64,000 nucleotides of DNA from Synechococcus sp. AG-679-B05 (GTDB lineage: Bacteria > Cyanobacteriota > Cyanobacteriia > PCC-6307 > Cyanobiaceae), in the NCBI GenBank assembly GCA_003210795.1, contig QCUJ01000002.1, forward strand, positions 35,359-99,358, read 5' to 3'. Numbering within the stretch: position 1 is the first letter of the stretch; each line of letters starts with the position of its first letter. The position numbers and the translations under genes were made by a program. Of the stretch, positions 8,747 to 20,187 are shown piece by piece. The notes under the pieces are model-generated. The model was not told the DNA's origin and ran no database searches. It saw only the letters and a program-made list of their open reading frames with translations.

Positions 8747-8769
8747 GAGCCCTGATCAGGTCAGGGCTC
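8747..8769 (-). terminator. Attenuator-like hairpin between cbbS and csoS2
   Basis: A perfect 9-bp stem (GAGCCCTGA / TCAGGGCTC) encloses a 5-nt loop. In the direction of transcription it is followed by AAGTTTTTCC. It lies 21 bp after the cbbS stop. The form is that of a leaky intrinsic terminator, which would lower csoS2 and shell transcripts relative to cbbLS. This is an inference from sequence. Confidence 0.55.
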
Positions 8770-8789
8770 GGAACCAATTGATCCGAAGA

Positions 8790-9131
8790 TCAGCGGCCTT
8801 CGAAGACCACGAAGCAAGCACCCTGACTTTGGGTGTAGGCGTCGTAACCAACGATGCGGACGTGGTGGTCGGGGTAAGCGCGATGGCAAGCCTCGAGCTC
8901 ACTGACCACAACGTTGAGATCCTTCTCACCGAAGAAAGGCAGCTTCCAATAGGACCAGTAAATGGCCATGGAATTACTGGGATGGACGTGCTCAACGAGC
9001 GGGCTCCAACCCTGGGCAATGATGTACGCGATCTGGTCGTAGATCTCGTCCTGGGTCATCGGCGGAAGAAAGCCGAAGGTCTCCAGGGTGGCGACTGTTT
9101 GATAGTCACCCACGGTGCTCTGGAAAGGCAT
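8790..9131 (-). CDS. cbbS: Rubisco small subunit, form IA
   Basis: This 113-residue Rubisco small subunit starts MPFQSTVGDYQTVATLETFG, typical of the alpha-carboxysomal form. It keeps the conserved YWSYWKLPFFGE and the C-terminal segment GACFVVFEGR. It assembles with CbbL into the L8S8 enzyme within the carboxysome. It lies 59 bp downstream of cbbL, separated by a strong hairpin. Confidence 0.97.
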   Translation of the reverse strand: MPFQSTVGDYQTVATLETFGFLPPMTQDEIYDQIAYIIAQGWSPLVEHVHPSNSMAIYWSYWKLPFFGEKDLNVVVSELEACHRAYPDHHVRIVGYDAYTQSQGACFVVFEGR

Positions 9132-9159
9132 GGGGGTCCTGGTTTGTAAGAAAGGTTGG

Positions 9160-9180
9160 GGCCGGTTGGATCAACCGGCC
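9160..9180 (-). promoter_or_regulatory. Hairpin between cbbL and cbbS
   Basis: GGCCGGTTG-GAT-CAACCGGCC is a perfect, mostly GC 9-bp stem with a 3-nt loop. It sits 10 bp past the cbbL stop and 28 bp before the cbbS start. No T-run follows, so mRNA stabilisation or processing is more likely than termination. Confidence 0.55.
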
Positions 9181-9190
9181 GATGAATCGA

Positions 9191-10606
9191 TCAGTTCTGA
9201 ACGTCGAGCTTGTCGACGGTGTCGAACTCGAACTTGATCTCCTTCCAGGTCTCGAGAGCGATCGCCAGCTCAGGGCTGTGCTTACCGGCTTCCGTGAGGA
9301 TGTCCCGGCTTTCCTTCTCGATCTCGCGACCGGCATTGCGTGCCTTGACGCAGGCCTCGAGGGCCACACGGTTGGCAGCAGCACCTGCAGCGGAGCCCCA
9401 GGGGTGACCGTGGGTACCACCACCGAACTGCAGCACGGAGTCGTCACCGAAAATGGCGACCAGTGCAGGCATGTGCCAAACGTGGATACCGCCGGAGGCA
9501 ACGGCGAACACGCCAGGCATGGATCCCCAGTCCTGATCGAAGAAGTTGCCGCGGCTGCGATCTTCGGGAACGAAGGATTCGCGCAGCTGGTCGATGTAGC
9601 CGAGGGTGGTCTGACGATCACCTTCCAACTTGCCGACCACGGTGCCGGTGTGGAGCTGGTCACCACCGGACAGACGCAGACACTTGGCGAGAACGCGGAA
9701 GTGGATGCCGTGCTTGGGGTGACGGTCGATCACCGCGTGCATGGCGCGGTGAATGTGCAGGAGCATGCCGTTCTTACGGCACCACTTCGACAGACCGGTG
9801 TTGGCTGTGAAACCACCGGTGATGAAGTCGTGCATGACGATCGGCATTCCGAGTTCCTTGGCGAACTCGGCACGCTCATACATCTCTTCGGGAGTGTTGG
9901 CGGTCACATTGAGGTAGTGACCCTTGCGCTCACCGGTCTCCTGCTCGGACAGCTTGATGGCTTCCGCAACGAATTCGAAGCGGTTCTGCCAACGCTGGAA
10001 GGGCTGGGAGTTGATGTTTTCGTCGTCCTTGGTGAAGTCCAGACCGCCACGCAGGCATTCATAGACAACACGTCCGTAGTTCTTACCGCTCAAACCGAGT
10101 TTCGGTTTGATGGTGCAACCCAGCAGAGGGCGGCCGTACTTGTTCATCCGGTCGCGTTCGACCTGAATGCCGTTCGGCGGGCCGTAGCAGCTCTTGATGA
10201 AGGCCATCGGGAAGCGGATGTCTTCCAGACGGAGGTGGCGGAGAGCCTTGAAGCCAAAAACGTTGCCGACCAGTGAGGTCAGAACGTTGGTGATGGAACC
10301 CTCTTCGAACAAATCGAGGGGGTATGCGATGAACGCATAGAAAGACTCTCTGTCACCAGGGACGTCCTCGATGCGGTAGCAGCGGCCTTTGTAGAAGTCG
10401 AGGTCGGTGAGGAGCTCGGACCAAACAGTGGACCAGGTACCTGTAGAGGATTCAGCAGCCACAGCTGCGGCAACCTCTTCCTTGGGTACACCTTCCTGGC
10501 CGGTGCACTTGAAGCAGGCCAGCAGGTCGGTGTCGAGGGGTACGTAATCAGGAGTCCAGTAAGTGTCTCTGTACTCCTTGACCCCAGCGTCGTACTTCTT
10601 GCTCAT
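9191..10606 (-). CDS. cbbL: Rubisco large subunit, form IA
   Basis: This 471-residue large subunit of ribulose-1,5-bisphosphate carboxylase/oxygenase carries the activation-site motif [11 protein letters not shown] with the carbamylated lysine. It also has [15 protein letters not shown] and the [10 protein letters not shown] loop. The N-terminus ([17 protein letters not shown]) is that of the proteobacterial-type form IA enzyme of alpha-cyanobacteria. It follows csoS1 by 73 bp, the usual order in marine picocyanobacteria. Confidence 0.98.
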   Translation of the reverse strand: MSKKYDAGVKEYRDTYWTPDYVPLDTDLLACFKCTGQEGVPKEEVAAAVAAESSTGTWSTVWSELLTDLDFYKGRCYRIEDVPGDRESFYAFIAYPLDLFEEGSITNVLTSLVGNVFGFKALRHLRLEDIRFPMAFIKSCYGPPNGIQVERDRMNKYGRPLLGCTIKPKLGLSGKNYGRVVYECLRGGLDFTKDDENINSQPFQRWQNRFEFVAEAIKLSEQETGERKGHYLNVTANTPEEMYERAEFAKELGMPIVMHDFITGGFTANTGLSKWCRKNGMLLHIHRAMHAVIDRHPKHGIHFRVLAKCLRLSGGDQLHTGTVVGKLEGDRQTTLGYIDQLRESFVPEDRSRGNFFDQDWGSMPGVFAVASGGIHVWHMPALVAIFGDDSVLQFGGGTHGHPWGSAAGAAANRVALEACVKARNAGREIEKESRDILTEAGKHSPELAIALETWKEIKFEFDTVDKLDVQN

Positions 10607-10652
10607 GGGAAAACTCCGTTAAGTCGGTGAAGGGGGGTTGAGACGTTCGCGT

Positions 10653-10666
10653 GCCTCATCAGAGGC
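10653..10666 (-). promoter_or_regulatory. Small hairpin between csoS1 and cbbL
   Basis: GCCTC-ATCA-GAGGC forms a 5-bp GC-rich stem with a tetraloop, 13 bp after the csoS1 stop. It is shorter than the two hairpins further down the operon, but it too lies between highly expressed cistrons. Confidence 0.35.
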
Positions 10667-10679
10667 TCAGCGGAAGATC

Positions 10680-10991
10680 TCAGTCCTTCTGACCAAGGAA
10701 GTTGCCATTGCCGAGCGCAGGCTCCACTTCGCGGTGGGGGCGGGCAATGATGTGAGCAGCAACCAGGCCGTCACCGACACGCTCGCAAGCATCGGCGCCA
10801 GCGCGCACTGCAGCGTTCACAGCACCGGTCTCACCGCGCACCAGAACGGTGACGTAGCCGCCGCCGACGAACTCACGACCGATCAGGCGCACTTCAGCAG
10901 CCTTGGTCATGGCATCAGCTGCCTCAATCGCGGGGACCAGACCGCGGGTCTCGATCATGCCGAGAGCGATGCCCATGGTTTCGTTAGCCAT
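10680..10991 (-). CDS. csoS1: Carboxysome major shell protein CsoS1
   Basis: This 103-residue hexameric BMC-domain shell protein starts MANETMGIALGMIETRG. It carries the pore segment FVGGGYVTVLVRGE and the C-terminal IIARPHREVEPAL. It builds the shell facets of the alpha-carboxysome. It is the first gene of the minus-strand cso operon. GGTAGG just before the ATG is a plausible ribosome binding site. A 343-bp upstream region holds palindromes and a duplicated element. Confidence 0.97.
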   Translation of the reverse strand: MANETMGIALGMIETRGLVPAIEAADAMTKAAEVRLIGREFVGGGYVTVLVRGETGAVNAAVRAGADACERVGDGLVAAHIIARPHREVEPALGNGNFLGQKD

Positions 10992-11004
10992 TGCCTACCG
11001 GTAG

Positions 11005-11020
11005 AAGGGGTGGAATGTTC
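11005..11020. repeat. 16-bp direct repeat, copy 1, just upstream of csoS1
   Basis: AAGGGGTGGAATGTTC occurs here, 14 bp before the csoS1 start codon, and again exactly at 11238-11253. Two identical 16-mers in one short intergenic region are not expected by chance. This is probably a regulator-binding or RNA element. Confidence 0.6.
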
Positions 11021-11097
11021 GCTCGGGACATTGCTCCGCCGAACCCCCTTCCGTCAAGGGATTTGGACACACTTCCGGATCACTGTCCATAGTGAAC

Positions 11098-11118
11098 CTG
11101 ATAAGCCACGCTTATCAG
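11098..11118. promoter_or_regulatory. Inverted repeat in csoS1-rdgB intergenic region
   Basis: CTGATAAG-CCACG-CTTATCAG is a perfect 8-bp inverted repeat with a 5-bp spacer. It lies 107 bp upstream of the csoS1 start. Candidate operator or 5'-UTR hairpin; no known consensus is recognised. Confidence 0.45.
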
Positions 11119-11155
11119 CCTGTCTGTGACTGTTCCGATCTGCTGTGGTTGTTCC

Positions 11156-11173
11156 TGTGGGCACATGCCCACA
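11156..11173. promoter_or_regulatory. Palindrome in csoS1-rdgB intergenic region
   Basis: TGTGGGCA-CA-TGCCCACA is a perfect 8-bp dyad with a 2-bp centre. The tight spacing suits a dimeric DNA-binding protein better than an RNA hairpin. It lies between the two 16-bp repeats. Confidence 0.45.
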
Positions 11174-11237
11174 TCCCGTTGCCGAACTGATTTTTCACCC
11201 ATAACTTCACCAAATGCAGCGGTCCCGAGGCCTTGCC

Positions 11238-11253
11238 AAGGGGTGGAATGTTC
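11238..11253. repeat. 16-bp direct repeat, copy 2, upstream of csoS1 and rdgB
   Basis: This is the second exact copy of AAGGGGTGGAATGTTC, 233 bp from copy 1 and 82 bp upstream of rdgB. The intergenic stretch 10992-11334 contains these repeats and two palindromes, and I see no gene in it. Confidence 0.6.
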
Positions 11254-11334
11254 AACCCATACCGCTGCTTCCCAAATTCAGCCTGGTTTCCGTCGAGTCT
11301 CGCCCCACAATGGTGAGCCTTCTCAATCCTTTCT

Positions 11335-11916
11335 TTGCGGCAACTTCTGACCATTGCCACAGGCAATCCGATCAAGGTTGCCGAGATCGAGGCGATGCTC
11401 GGTCCCCTTTCGGTTGAAGTTCAACGTCAACCGGACGATCTCGATGTGGAGGAGACAGGGTCCACCTATCTCGAAAACGCTGAGCTGAAAGCAACAGCAG
11501 CTGCTCTTCGTACCCGTGGCTGGGCCCTGGCTGATGATTCAGGCTTGGAGGTGGATGGTCTGAACGGAGCGCCAGGACTCTTTTCAGCCCGCTACGCGGA
11601 TGGGAATCCGGCCAAGATCCAACGTGTTCTTGACGAGCTTGGGCCCACGCCTTACCGCAGCGCCTGTTTCCGCAGCACGATGGTTCTCTCCAACCCCCAG
11701 GGGGAATGCGTTGCATCCGCCGAAGGAATTTGCTGGGGGGAGTTGCTCATGGCACCGGATTACGCCGATGGTGGCTACGAATCTCTGCTCTGGGTTCGGG
11801 AAGCGAACTGCACCTACGGGGCCATGAATACGGTGCAACTGAGCCGCCTGGGCAGTCGCGGCAAGGCAGCACGTGCCCTTGCCGATGATCTACGCCGTCA
11901 TCTTCGTCTGAACTGA
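11335..11916 (+). CDS. rdgB: Non-canonical purine NTP pyrophosphatase, RdgB/HAM1 family
   Basis: This 193-residue house-cleaning enzyme hydrolyses ITP/dITP/XTP to monophosphates. The family N-terminus LTIATGNPIKVAEIEAML and the ALADDSGLEVDGLNGAPG motif are present. The start is a TTG at 11335; no in-frame ATG upstream gives the family N-terminus. It is divergent from csoS1, a position conserved in picocyanobacterial carboxysome regions. It ends in a CTCAG microsatellite shared with the end of csoS1D. Confidence 0.9.
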   Translation: MRQLLTIATGNPIKVAEIEAMLGPLSVEVQRQPDDLDVEETGSTYLENAELKATAAALRTRGWALADDSGLEVDGLNGAPGLFSARYADGNPAKIQRVLDELGPTPYRSACFRSTMVLSNPQGECVASAEGICWGELLMAPDYADGGYESLLWVREANCTYGAMNTVQLSRLGSRGKAARALADDLRRHLRLN

Positions 11917-11917
11917 A

Positions 11918-11953
11918 CTCAGCTCAGCTCAGCTCAGCTCAGCTCAGCTCAGC
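11918..11953. repeat. CTCAG pentanucleotide tandem repeat
   Basis: Seven perfect copies of CTCAG plus a trailing C lie between the convergent rdgB and csoS1D genes. The csoS1D stop codon (11944-11946) is inside the array. Because the unit is 5 bp, slippage would change where csoS1D terminates. Confidence 0.9.
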
Positions 11954-12729
11954 ATGGAACGGCTGTTGATCCTGTCGATCGCACGCATCGCGGCGGCGGC
12001 GGCCTCCTCAACATCCCCTTCGCGTCCGGCAAGGGTGAGACGCCCGAAGGCTCCAACGGCCTTCACATCAACGAGAGTGATGTTGGATGATTTTTCGGCT
12101 TCATTGGCCGCAATCAGCACATAACCGGCTGGTTCGGTTTCAAGGATGAACATGCTCATCCCAGCCTCAATCATCGAACCACGGCGATTCAGTCGGTTGA
12201 TCAGAACGGCATGGTCGGGGGTGATCGCACGGATCACTTCCGTCCAGCTCACGTCCGCAGGAGTGCGCTGATCAATAGAACTTCCAATTGCCTCGAGCAC
12301 CACATCACCGGAGTGGAGCACGGTGCTCTGGTCGCGGTGGTACAGAGCCATCGAGCCAAAGGCTCTCTCCACAACCATCTGGCCGAGCCGCACATTGCTG
12401 GCCTTCAAGGCAATGTCGGTGACCCGGTGAACAGCCATTCCTGGAGAAACCTCCATCCAGAGACAGGCATCACCGGGGATGGGCAGGAAGCCCTGACTCA
12501 CCGAACCCATATAGGCCGCCAACTGAGGCTGAAGCGAATCGATGAAAACGTGCGTTCTCAGTTCGATCGACTGAACATGACTGTTCTGCCGCTGCAGCCG
12601 AGGTGATTCGGAATCGGTGGTGACCACACAACTGGCTCCCCCCTGCTGGGGGGTCACTTCAGTGCCGGTGACGAGAGCTCTTCCGCCGCGTCGCCGCTCC
12701 TGGGCTTCGAGGCCGGCAAAACGGGTCAT
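11944..12729 (-). CDS. csoS1D: Tandem-BMC shell protein CsoS1D
   Basis: This protein of about 261 residues has two fused BMC domains after a roughly 50-residue N-terminal extension. CsoS1D forms pseudohexameric trimers with a large gated pore in alpha-carboxysome shells. The reading contains the family segments [28 protein letters not shown] and [13 protein letters not shown] prefer the ATG at 12729 ([11 protein letters not shown]); the frame extends upstream only to a TTG at 12762. Residues 20-25 of the extension read VTGTEV, like the CsoS2 repeats. Its stop lies within the CTCAG array. Confidence 0.93.
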   Translation of the reverse strand: MTRFAGLEAQERRRGGRALVTGTEVTPQQGGASCVVTTDSESPRLQRQNSHVQSIELRTHVFIDSLQPQLAAYMGSVSQGFLPIPGDACLWMEVSPGMAVHRVTDIALKASNVRLGQMVVERAFGSMALYHRDQSTVLHSGDVVLEAIGSSIDQRTPADVSWTEVIRAITPDHAVLINRLNRRGSMIEAGMSMFILETEPAGYVLIAANEAEKSSNITLVDVKAVGAFGRLTLAGREGDVEEAAAAAMRAIDRINSRSMLS

Positions 12730-12843
12730 GGGCGGGAGTGTACCGGACGATTTCTCGCTCAACCGACGAATGAACAGTTCTCGGCCTTGGTCTTGCGTCT
12801 CTCAGAGCAGCCGATACCGTCCGCACAAACGCACCGATGGGCC

Positions 12844-13218
12844 ATGGCGATCCCTGATCAATCAGCTGTGAAAGCAATCGATCTGAATGCAGATCAGGCC
12901 CTTGGGATGGTCAGCTTTGGGCTGATGCAGCGCCTGGCTCAGGACGGCCAGGTGGATTTGCCCTGGTTGGAAAGCCCGGGGAACGCCAATGCCGATCGCC
13001 TGCGTCAGCTGCGTCAGCGCTTGGAACTCACCTCTCTGGCGATCGAAACCGGAGCACCTCTGAGCACCGCTGAAGTCAGCCTGCTGTTGGGAGCACGGCC
13101 GGGCACGGAGAAGGTGGAACGGGGAGGCTTGGTGGCCCGCCGCGTCAGCCGCAATGTCTGGCGACTGAGCAGAAGGGATGAGAACGATCGCTATGACGGG
13201 TTCCGCCGCCGCCTTTGA
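12844..13218 (+). CDS. Conserved hypothetical protein between csoS1D and chlN
   Basis: This 124-residue soluble protein is predicted from the ATG at 12844 (MAIPDQSAVKAIDLN). It has an N-terminal helical part, a middle LRQLRQRLELTSLAIETG segment, and a strongly basic C-terminus (RRVSRNVWRLSRRDE). It has no signal peptide or membrane segment. The middle-to-end layout is compatible with a small nucleic-acid-binding protein, but I do not recognise the family. It lies divergent from csoS1D and upstream of chlN on the same strand. Confidence 0.7.
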   Translation: MAIPDQSAVKAIDLNADQALGMVSFGLMQRLAQDGQVDLPWLESPGNANADRLRQLRQRLELTSLAIETGAPLSTAEVSLLLGARPGTEKVERGGLVARRVSRNVWRLSRRDENDRYDGFRRRL

Positions 13219-13313
13219 ACTCCGCCTCTGAACTCACACTTCAACTGCCGATCCCAAAGAGTTTCAGTCGCAGCCAGCGATCAAAGCTGAATTTTGTGCA
13301 CGGTGAGGCCTGA

Positions 13314-14609
<1,296 letters not shown>

Positions 14610-14613
14610 TCCG

Positions 14614-16188
14614 ATGGAGCTGACCCTCTGGACCTACGAAGGCCCTCCCCACGTGGGCGCAATGCGGATCGCCGCCTCAATGGAGGGGGTTCACTACGTG
14701 CTGCATGCTCCCCAGGGAGACACCTACGCCGATCTGCTGTTCACGATGATCGAGCGGCGGGGTAAGCGGCCACCTGTCACCTACACCACATTCCAGGCAC
14801 GGGACCTGGGAGGCGACACCGCCGAACTGGTCAAGCGTCATGTGCGGGAAGCGGTGGACCGGTTTCAGCCGGAGGCGCTGCTGGTGGGAGAAAGCTGCAC
14901 CGCGGAACTCATCCAGGACCAGCCAGGAGCCCTGGCCCAGGGGATGGATCTGCCTATCCCCGTGGTGAGCCTTGAGCTTCCGGCCTACAGCAAAAAGGAG
15001 AACTGGGGAGCATCAGAAACCTTTTATCAGGTGCTGCGTGGACTGCTGCGCAGTCAGGCCCCCGAAAAAGCAAGTCATGATCCGACTGCCTGGCAGAACC
15101 AGGGGCGCCGCCCCCGCGTGAACCTGCTCGGGCCCTCCCTACTCGGCTTCCGCTGCCGTGATGACGTGCTGGAAGTGCAAAAACTGCTCACCATGCATGG
15201 CATTGATGTTGGCGTGGTGGCTCCTCTGGGGGCGGGCGTCGGCGACATCCGTCGCCTGCCGCAGGCGGACCTGAATGTTTGCCTGTATCCCGAAGTCGCC
15301 GAATCCGGCTGCAGCTGGCTGGAGCGAACCTTCGGGATGCCCTTCACACGCACCGTGCCGATCGGGGTCGGCGCCACCCACGACTTTCTTGTCGAGCTGC
15401 ATGGACTGCTGGGGATGACTCCTCCCTCCGCAGAGGAGGGCTATCGCCGTTCGCGACTTCCCTGGTACTCGGAATCGGTGGACTCCACTTATCTCACCGG
15501 CAAGCGGGTGTTCATTTTTGGCGATGGCACCCACGCGCTGGCAGCGGCCCGCATCTGTAATGAAGAACTTGGATTCACCGTGGTGGGGCTCGGCACCTAC
15601 AGCAGGGAGATGGCGCGACCAATGCGGGCCGCCGCACGGGAGCTTGGGCTTGAAGCGCTGATCAGCGACGACTATCTGGCCGTGGAGGCCGCCATGGCTG
15701 ACGCCTCTCCGGAACTAGTGCTGGGCACTCAGATGGAGCGCCACAGCGCCAAACGCCTGGGCCTTCCCTGCGCCGTAATAAGTACACCGATGCACGTTCA
15801 GGACGTTCCGGCGCGCACTAGCCCCCAGATGGGCTGGGAGGGAGCCAATGTGATCTTCGACTCCTGGGTTCACCCACTGATGATGGGGCTGGAGGAGCAC
15901 CTGATCGGTATGTTCCGCCACGACTTCGAATTTGTGGATGGGCATCAGAGCCATCTGGGGCAGGCCGGTGGAACCGGCATGGGATCAGAGCAGGCCAAAT
16001 CATGCGAAAGCACGCCCAGTGAAACGGATCTGATCTGGACCGCCGACGGTGAAGCCGAGCTGAACAAGATCCCCTTCTTCGTCAGAGGAAAGGTGCGGCG
16101 AAATGCCGAGGCCTACGCCAGACAAGTGGGCTGCCGAGAGATCAGCAGCGAAACGCTCTATGACGCAAAGGCCCACTACAAAGCATGA
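14614..16188 (+). CDS. chlB: Light-independent protochlorophyllide reductase subunit B
   Basis: This 524-residue NifK-like subunit partners ChlN. D36 in HAPQGDTY matches the unusual aspartate ligand of the [4Fe-4S] cluster. C-terminal residues about 480-524 include the ChlB-specific segment [20 protein letters not shown]. It lies 4 bp after chlN and about 150 bp before chlL, so the three genes are probably co-expressed, perhaps with an extra promoter before chlL. Confidence 0.96.
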   Translation: MELTLWTYEGPPHVGAMRIAASMEGVHYVLHAPQGDTYADLLFTMIERRGKRPPVTYTTFQARDLGGDTAELVKRHVREAVDRFQPEALLVGESCTAELIQDQPGALAQGMDLPIPVVSLELPAYSKKENWGASETFYQVLRGLLRSQAPEKASHDPTAWQNQGRRPRVNLLGPSLLGFRCRDDVLEVQKLLTMHGIDVGVVAPLGAGVGDIRRLPQADLNVCLYPEVAESGCSWLERTFGMPFTRTVPIGVGATHDFLVELHGLLGMTPPSAEEGYRRSRLPWYSESVDSTYLTGKRVFIFGDGTHALAAARICNEELGFTVVGLGTYSREMARPMRAAARELGLEALISDDYLAVEAAMADASPELVLGTQMERHSAKRLGLPCAVISTPMHVQDVPARTSPQMGWEGANVIFDSWVHPLMMGLEEHLIGMFRHDFEFVDGHQSHLGQAGGTGMGSEQAKSCESTPSETDLIWTADGEAELNKIPFFVRGKVRRNAEAYARQVGCREISSETLYDAKAHYKA

Positions 16189-17229
<1,041 letters not shown>

Positions 17230-17230
17230 A

Positions 17231-18205
<975 letters not shown>

Positions 18206-18254
18206 TCAGTCTGCCGTTGTCAAGGCTCCATCCCATGGAGGGCATTGATGAATC

Positions 18255-18653
18255 TCAACGCCAAACAACGCGTAGACGGTTGGGCGCGATCCATTGATCT
18301 TGGTTTTCGAGCAATCGCTGTTCACCCCCGAGGGTGAACAGTCGATCAAAACCCGACTGAAGCGATTCGAGCTTCGCAGTTTCCACAGCCACAACTGCCG
18401 CGATCTCACCGTGGCGTTCAAGCCTCTCCTGATAGGCCACCGATAGACGAACAACGCTGACGCAACCGAGCAAGATCAGGCCGGCCTTGGCTCCAAGAGC
18501 GATCAAGCTGCAGTGAAGTTCCTGACGATCAAGCTTCCGCTGGATCAATGCAGCACGATCAGCCGCCGTGACGGACTCAACCGATCGAGGCGACGGGTTC
18601 GTCTCCTGCCGCGGTTCAACTGGATGAAAGGAGCGAGCAGAAGACGCCGTCAA
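18255..18653 (-). CDS. Small membrane protein of DivIC/FtsL-like layout, hypothetical
   Basis: This is a predicted bitopic protein of about 132 residues. It has a charged N-terminal segment, one transmembrane helix (about 49-71, LIALGAKAGLILLGCVSV), then a heptad-like helix and a short C-terminus (IAPNRLRVVWR). The start is TTG, since an in-frame stop lies just upstream and no internal ATG exists. The layout resembles the FtsL/FtsB/DivIC septum proteins, but there is no sequence proof. It sits divergent-to-parallel next to por with a 70-bp gap. Confidence 0.6.
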   Translation of the reverse strand: MTASSARSFHPVEPRQETNPSPRSVESVTAADRAALIQRKLDRQELHCSLIALGAKAGLILLGCVSVVRLSVAYQERLERHGEIAAVVAVETAKLESLQSGFDRLFTLGGEQRLLENQDQWIAPNRLRVVWR

Positions 18654-18726
18654 CGCAAGGGATCAGATGTCCGCTTGTAACGCAGCGAACAGCCGCTGCC
18701 AAGACTCACGTCACCCCTGATTGCAA

Positions 18727-18831
18727 TCAAGCCTCGTAAAGACTGATCGAAAGACGCAGGGCCAGAACAGCGGCATGGGCGGCCACCACGAGGGCAATGA
18801 AGATTTCTGGCGTGGTTAGGGCAGTGCTCAT
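18727..18831 (-). CDS. psaM: Photosystem I reaction centre subunit XII (PsaM)
   Basis: This is a 34-residue single-helix protein starting MSTALTTPEIFIALVVAAHA and ending LRLSISLYEA. The pattern PEI/F-ALV...VLALRLS-LY matches PsaM, a thylakoid membrane subunit at the monomer interface of trimeric photosystem I. It lies divergent from the CRR6-like gene. It was identified by direct translation because it is very short. Confidence 0.85.
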   Translation of the reverse strand: MSTALTTPEIFIALVVAAHAAVLALRLSISLYEA

Positions 18832-18914
18832 GAAGCAAAAGAACCAATCAGCTCCATTCTTCTCCATAAGGATGGCTAGAGGCCATCATTCGCAAAGGCC
18901 TGTCACACCACTCG

Positions 18915-19385
18915 ATGGAACCGGTCCAGATCAATGCCGCGATGATCCGGCGTCTCGACCTCTCTCCCCTGGAGGTCTGGAGCAGTCGTCCCCTGGCGGA
19001 GCTGCTGGAGCAAGGCCCGGTTCTCGAGCTGAATTTCGACTGGCCCAGAGAAGCCACGGATCCAAGGGAGCTGGCGGAATGCCCGGAACCACGCCTCTGG
19101 GCGCTGCGAGCCGATGCCCGCTTTCCGTGGTTACCGCTGCTGCTGGAGCGCGACAGGGGCAGCCTGATCCGCCATGTGGCCATGGTGGTTCCCCACAGCT
19201 TCAGCCGCAGTGAGGGACTGCGTTTCGAACCTCAGGCCCTGGAGTTGTGGATCACCCACCGCATGATGCAACTGGACGATCTCTGCAGCTCAACGCTGGG
19301 ACGATCGATGCGGGGGAACCTCTCACAGATGGCCGCCGCCCTTGGCTACGAGCTGGATGACAATTTCTGGAACCTGCTGAATTGA
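18915..19385 (+). CDS. CRR6-like NDH-1 assembly factor (DUF1817 type)
   Basis: This 156-residue soluble protein resembles the CRR6/DUF1817 family, needed for assembly of the NDH-1 hydrophilic arm (NdhI maturation) in cyanobacteria and chloroplasts. Supporting segments are DPRELAECPEPRLWALRADARFPWLPLLLER, VPHSFSRSEGLRFEPQALE and the C-terminal ALGYELDDNFW (read in parts). It is convergent with the TauE gene, 4 bp apart. The NDH genes earlier in the window are a fitting partner. Family call from memory. Confidence 0.7.
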   Translation: MEPVQINAAMIRRLDLSPLEVWSSRPLAELLEQGPVLELNFDWPREATDPRELAECPEPRLWALRADARFPWLPLLLERDRGSLIRHVAMVVPHSFSRSEGLRFEPQALELWITHRMMQLDDLCSSTLGRSMRGNLSQMAAALGYELDDNFWNLLN

Positions 19386-19389
19386 TGGT

Positions 19390-20169
19390 TCAAGCCATCA
19401 GCAGATGGAGAGCACGGCGGCAGCTATCGATCGCCAGCACAATGGCCAACCCTCGCAGCAAACGCACCAGCAGCGTGGCATCGAACTGATCCAGTCGACT
19501 GGCCGTCGACTGGGCCGAGATCGCCGCCACCCCACCAAGCAGCAACCCCATCAAAGGAACTCCGCGGCTTTCATGCAGGAACTGCAGGGACGCGGCGGTG
19601 GCGGAGCAGAAGACTGCCACCGTGCTCAGACGCACGGCGCGATGGATCGGTAAACCGAGCGGTCCGCTCATCAGCGGCACCATCACCAACCCGCCACCCA
19701 GGCCAAGCATGCCCGCGGTCCATCCAGCGATACAACCCACACCCCCCAGCCAACCAATGGCCTGCTCTTCACCCGGCTCAGCAGACTCCTCTGAGGCGGG
19801 CCGATCGCGAACGACAAAGGCCAACACCACATAGATCAGTGTTTGCATCGCCAGCAGAACCCAACCGGAGACCAGTCCAGCCAGACCGCCGAACAGCAAG
19901 GCCGAACCAAACGCGGCCCCACCGATGACGACGCTGGATCGCAACGGCAACGAGCCGCTGCGAAGATGGGCCACAAGACCGGCGAGAGCCGTGGGGACGA
20001 TGGCGAAGCTGCTGGTGGCCAGGGCTTGATGGGGCGGAAGATTCAGCCAGAGCAGCAGGGGCGCGAAAATCAAACCGCCCCCGATTCCCAGAAGACCGGC
20101 GAGTCCGCCGGCGAACAAACCGAGTCCGATCAGCAGAGGAATATCCCACCAGGGCAGCACCGCAACCAC
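19390..20169 (-). CDS. TauE/SafE (DUF81) family permease
   Basis: This is a predicted inner-membrane protein of about 259 residues with around eight hydrophobic helices. It carries the glycine-rich repeat GLLGIGGGLIFAPLLL near the N-terminus and its partner GMLGLGGGLVMVPLM in the second half, typical of the sulfite exporter TauE/SafE family. The start is placed at the GTG at 20169 (VVAVLPWWD), because upstream codons read into the divergent lplA-like gene. The substrate cannot be inferred from sequence. Confidence 0.8.
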   Translation of the reverse strand: MVAVLPWWDIPLLIGLGLFAGGLAGLLGIGGGLIFAPLLLWLNLPPHQALATSSFAIVPTALAGLVAHLRSGSLPLRSSVVIGGAAFGSALLFGGLAGLVSGWVLLAMQTLIYVVLAFVVRDRPASEESAEPGEEQAIGWLGGVGCIAGWTAGMLGLGGGLVMVPLMSGPLGLPIHRAVRLSTVAVFCSATAASLQFLHESRGVPLMGLLLGGVAAISAQSTASRLDQFDATLLVRLLRGLAIVLAIDSCRRALHLLMA

Positions 20170-20187
20170 TCGCGCAGGAACACCAGC

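Noticed and set aside
9182-10276. A 364-codon plus-strand frame opposite cbbL
   Set aside because: Rubisco on the minus strand is certain; the antisense frame comes from codon bias in a highly expressed gene.
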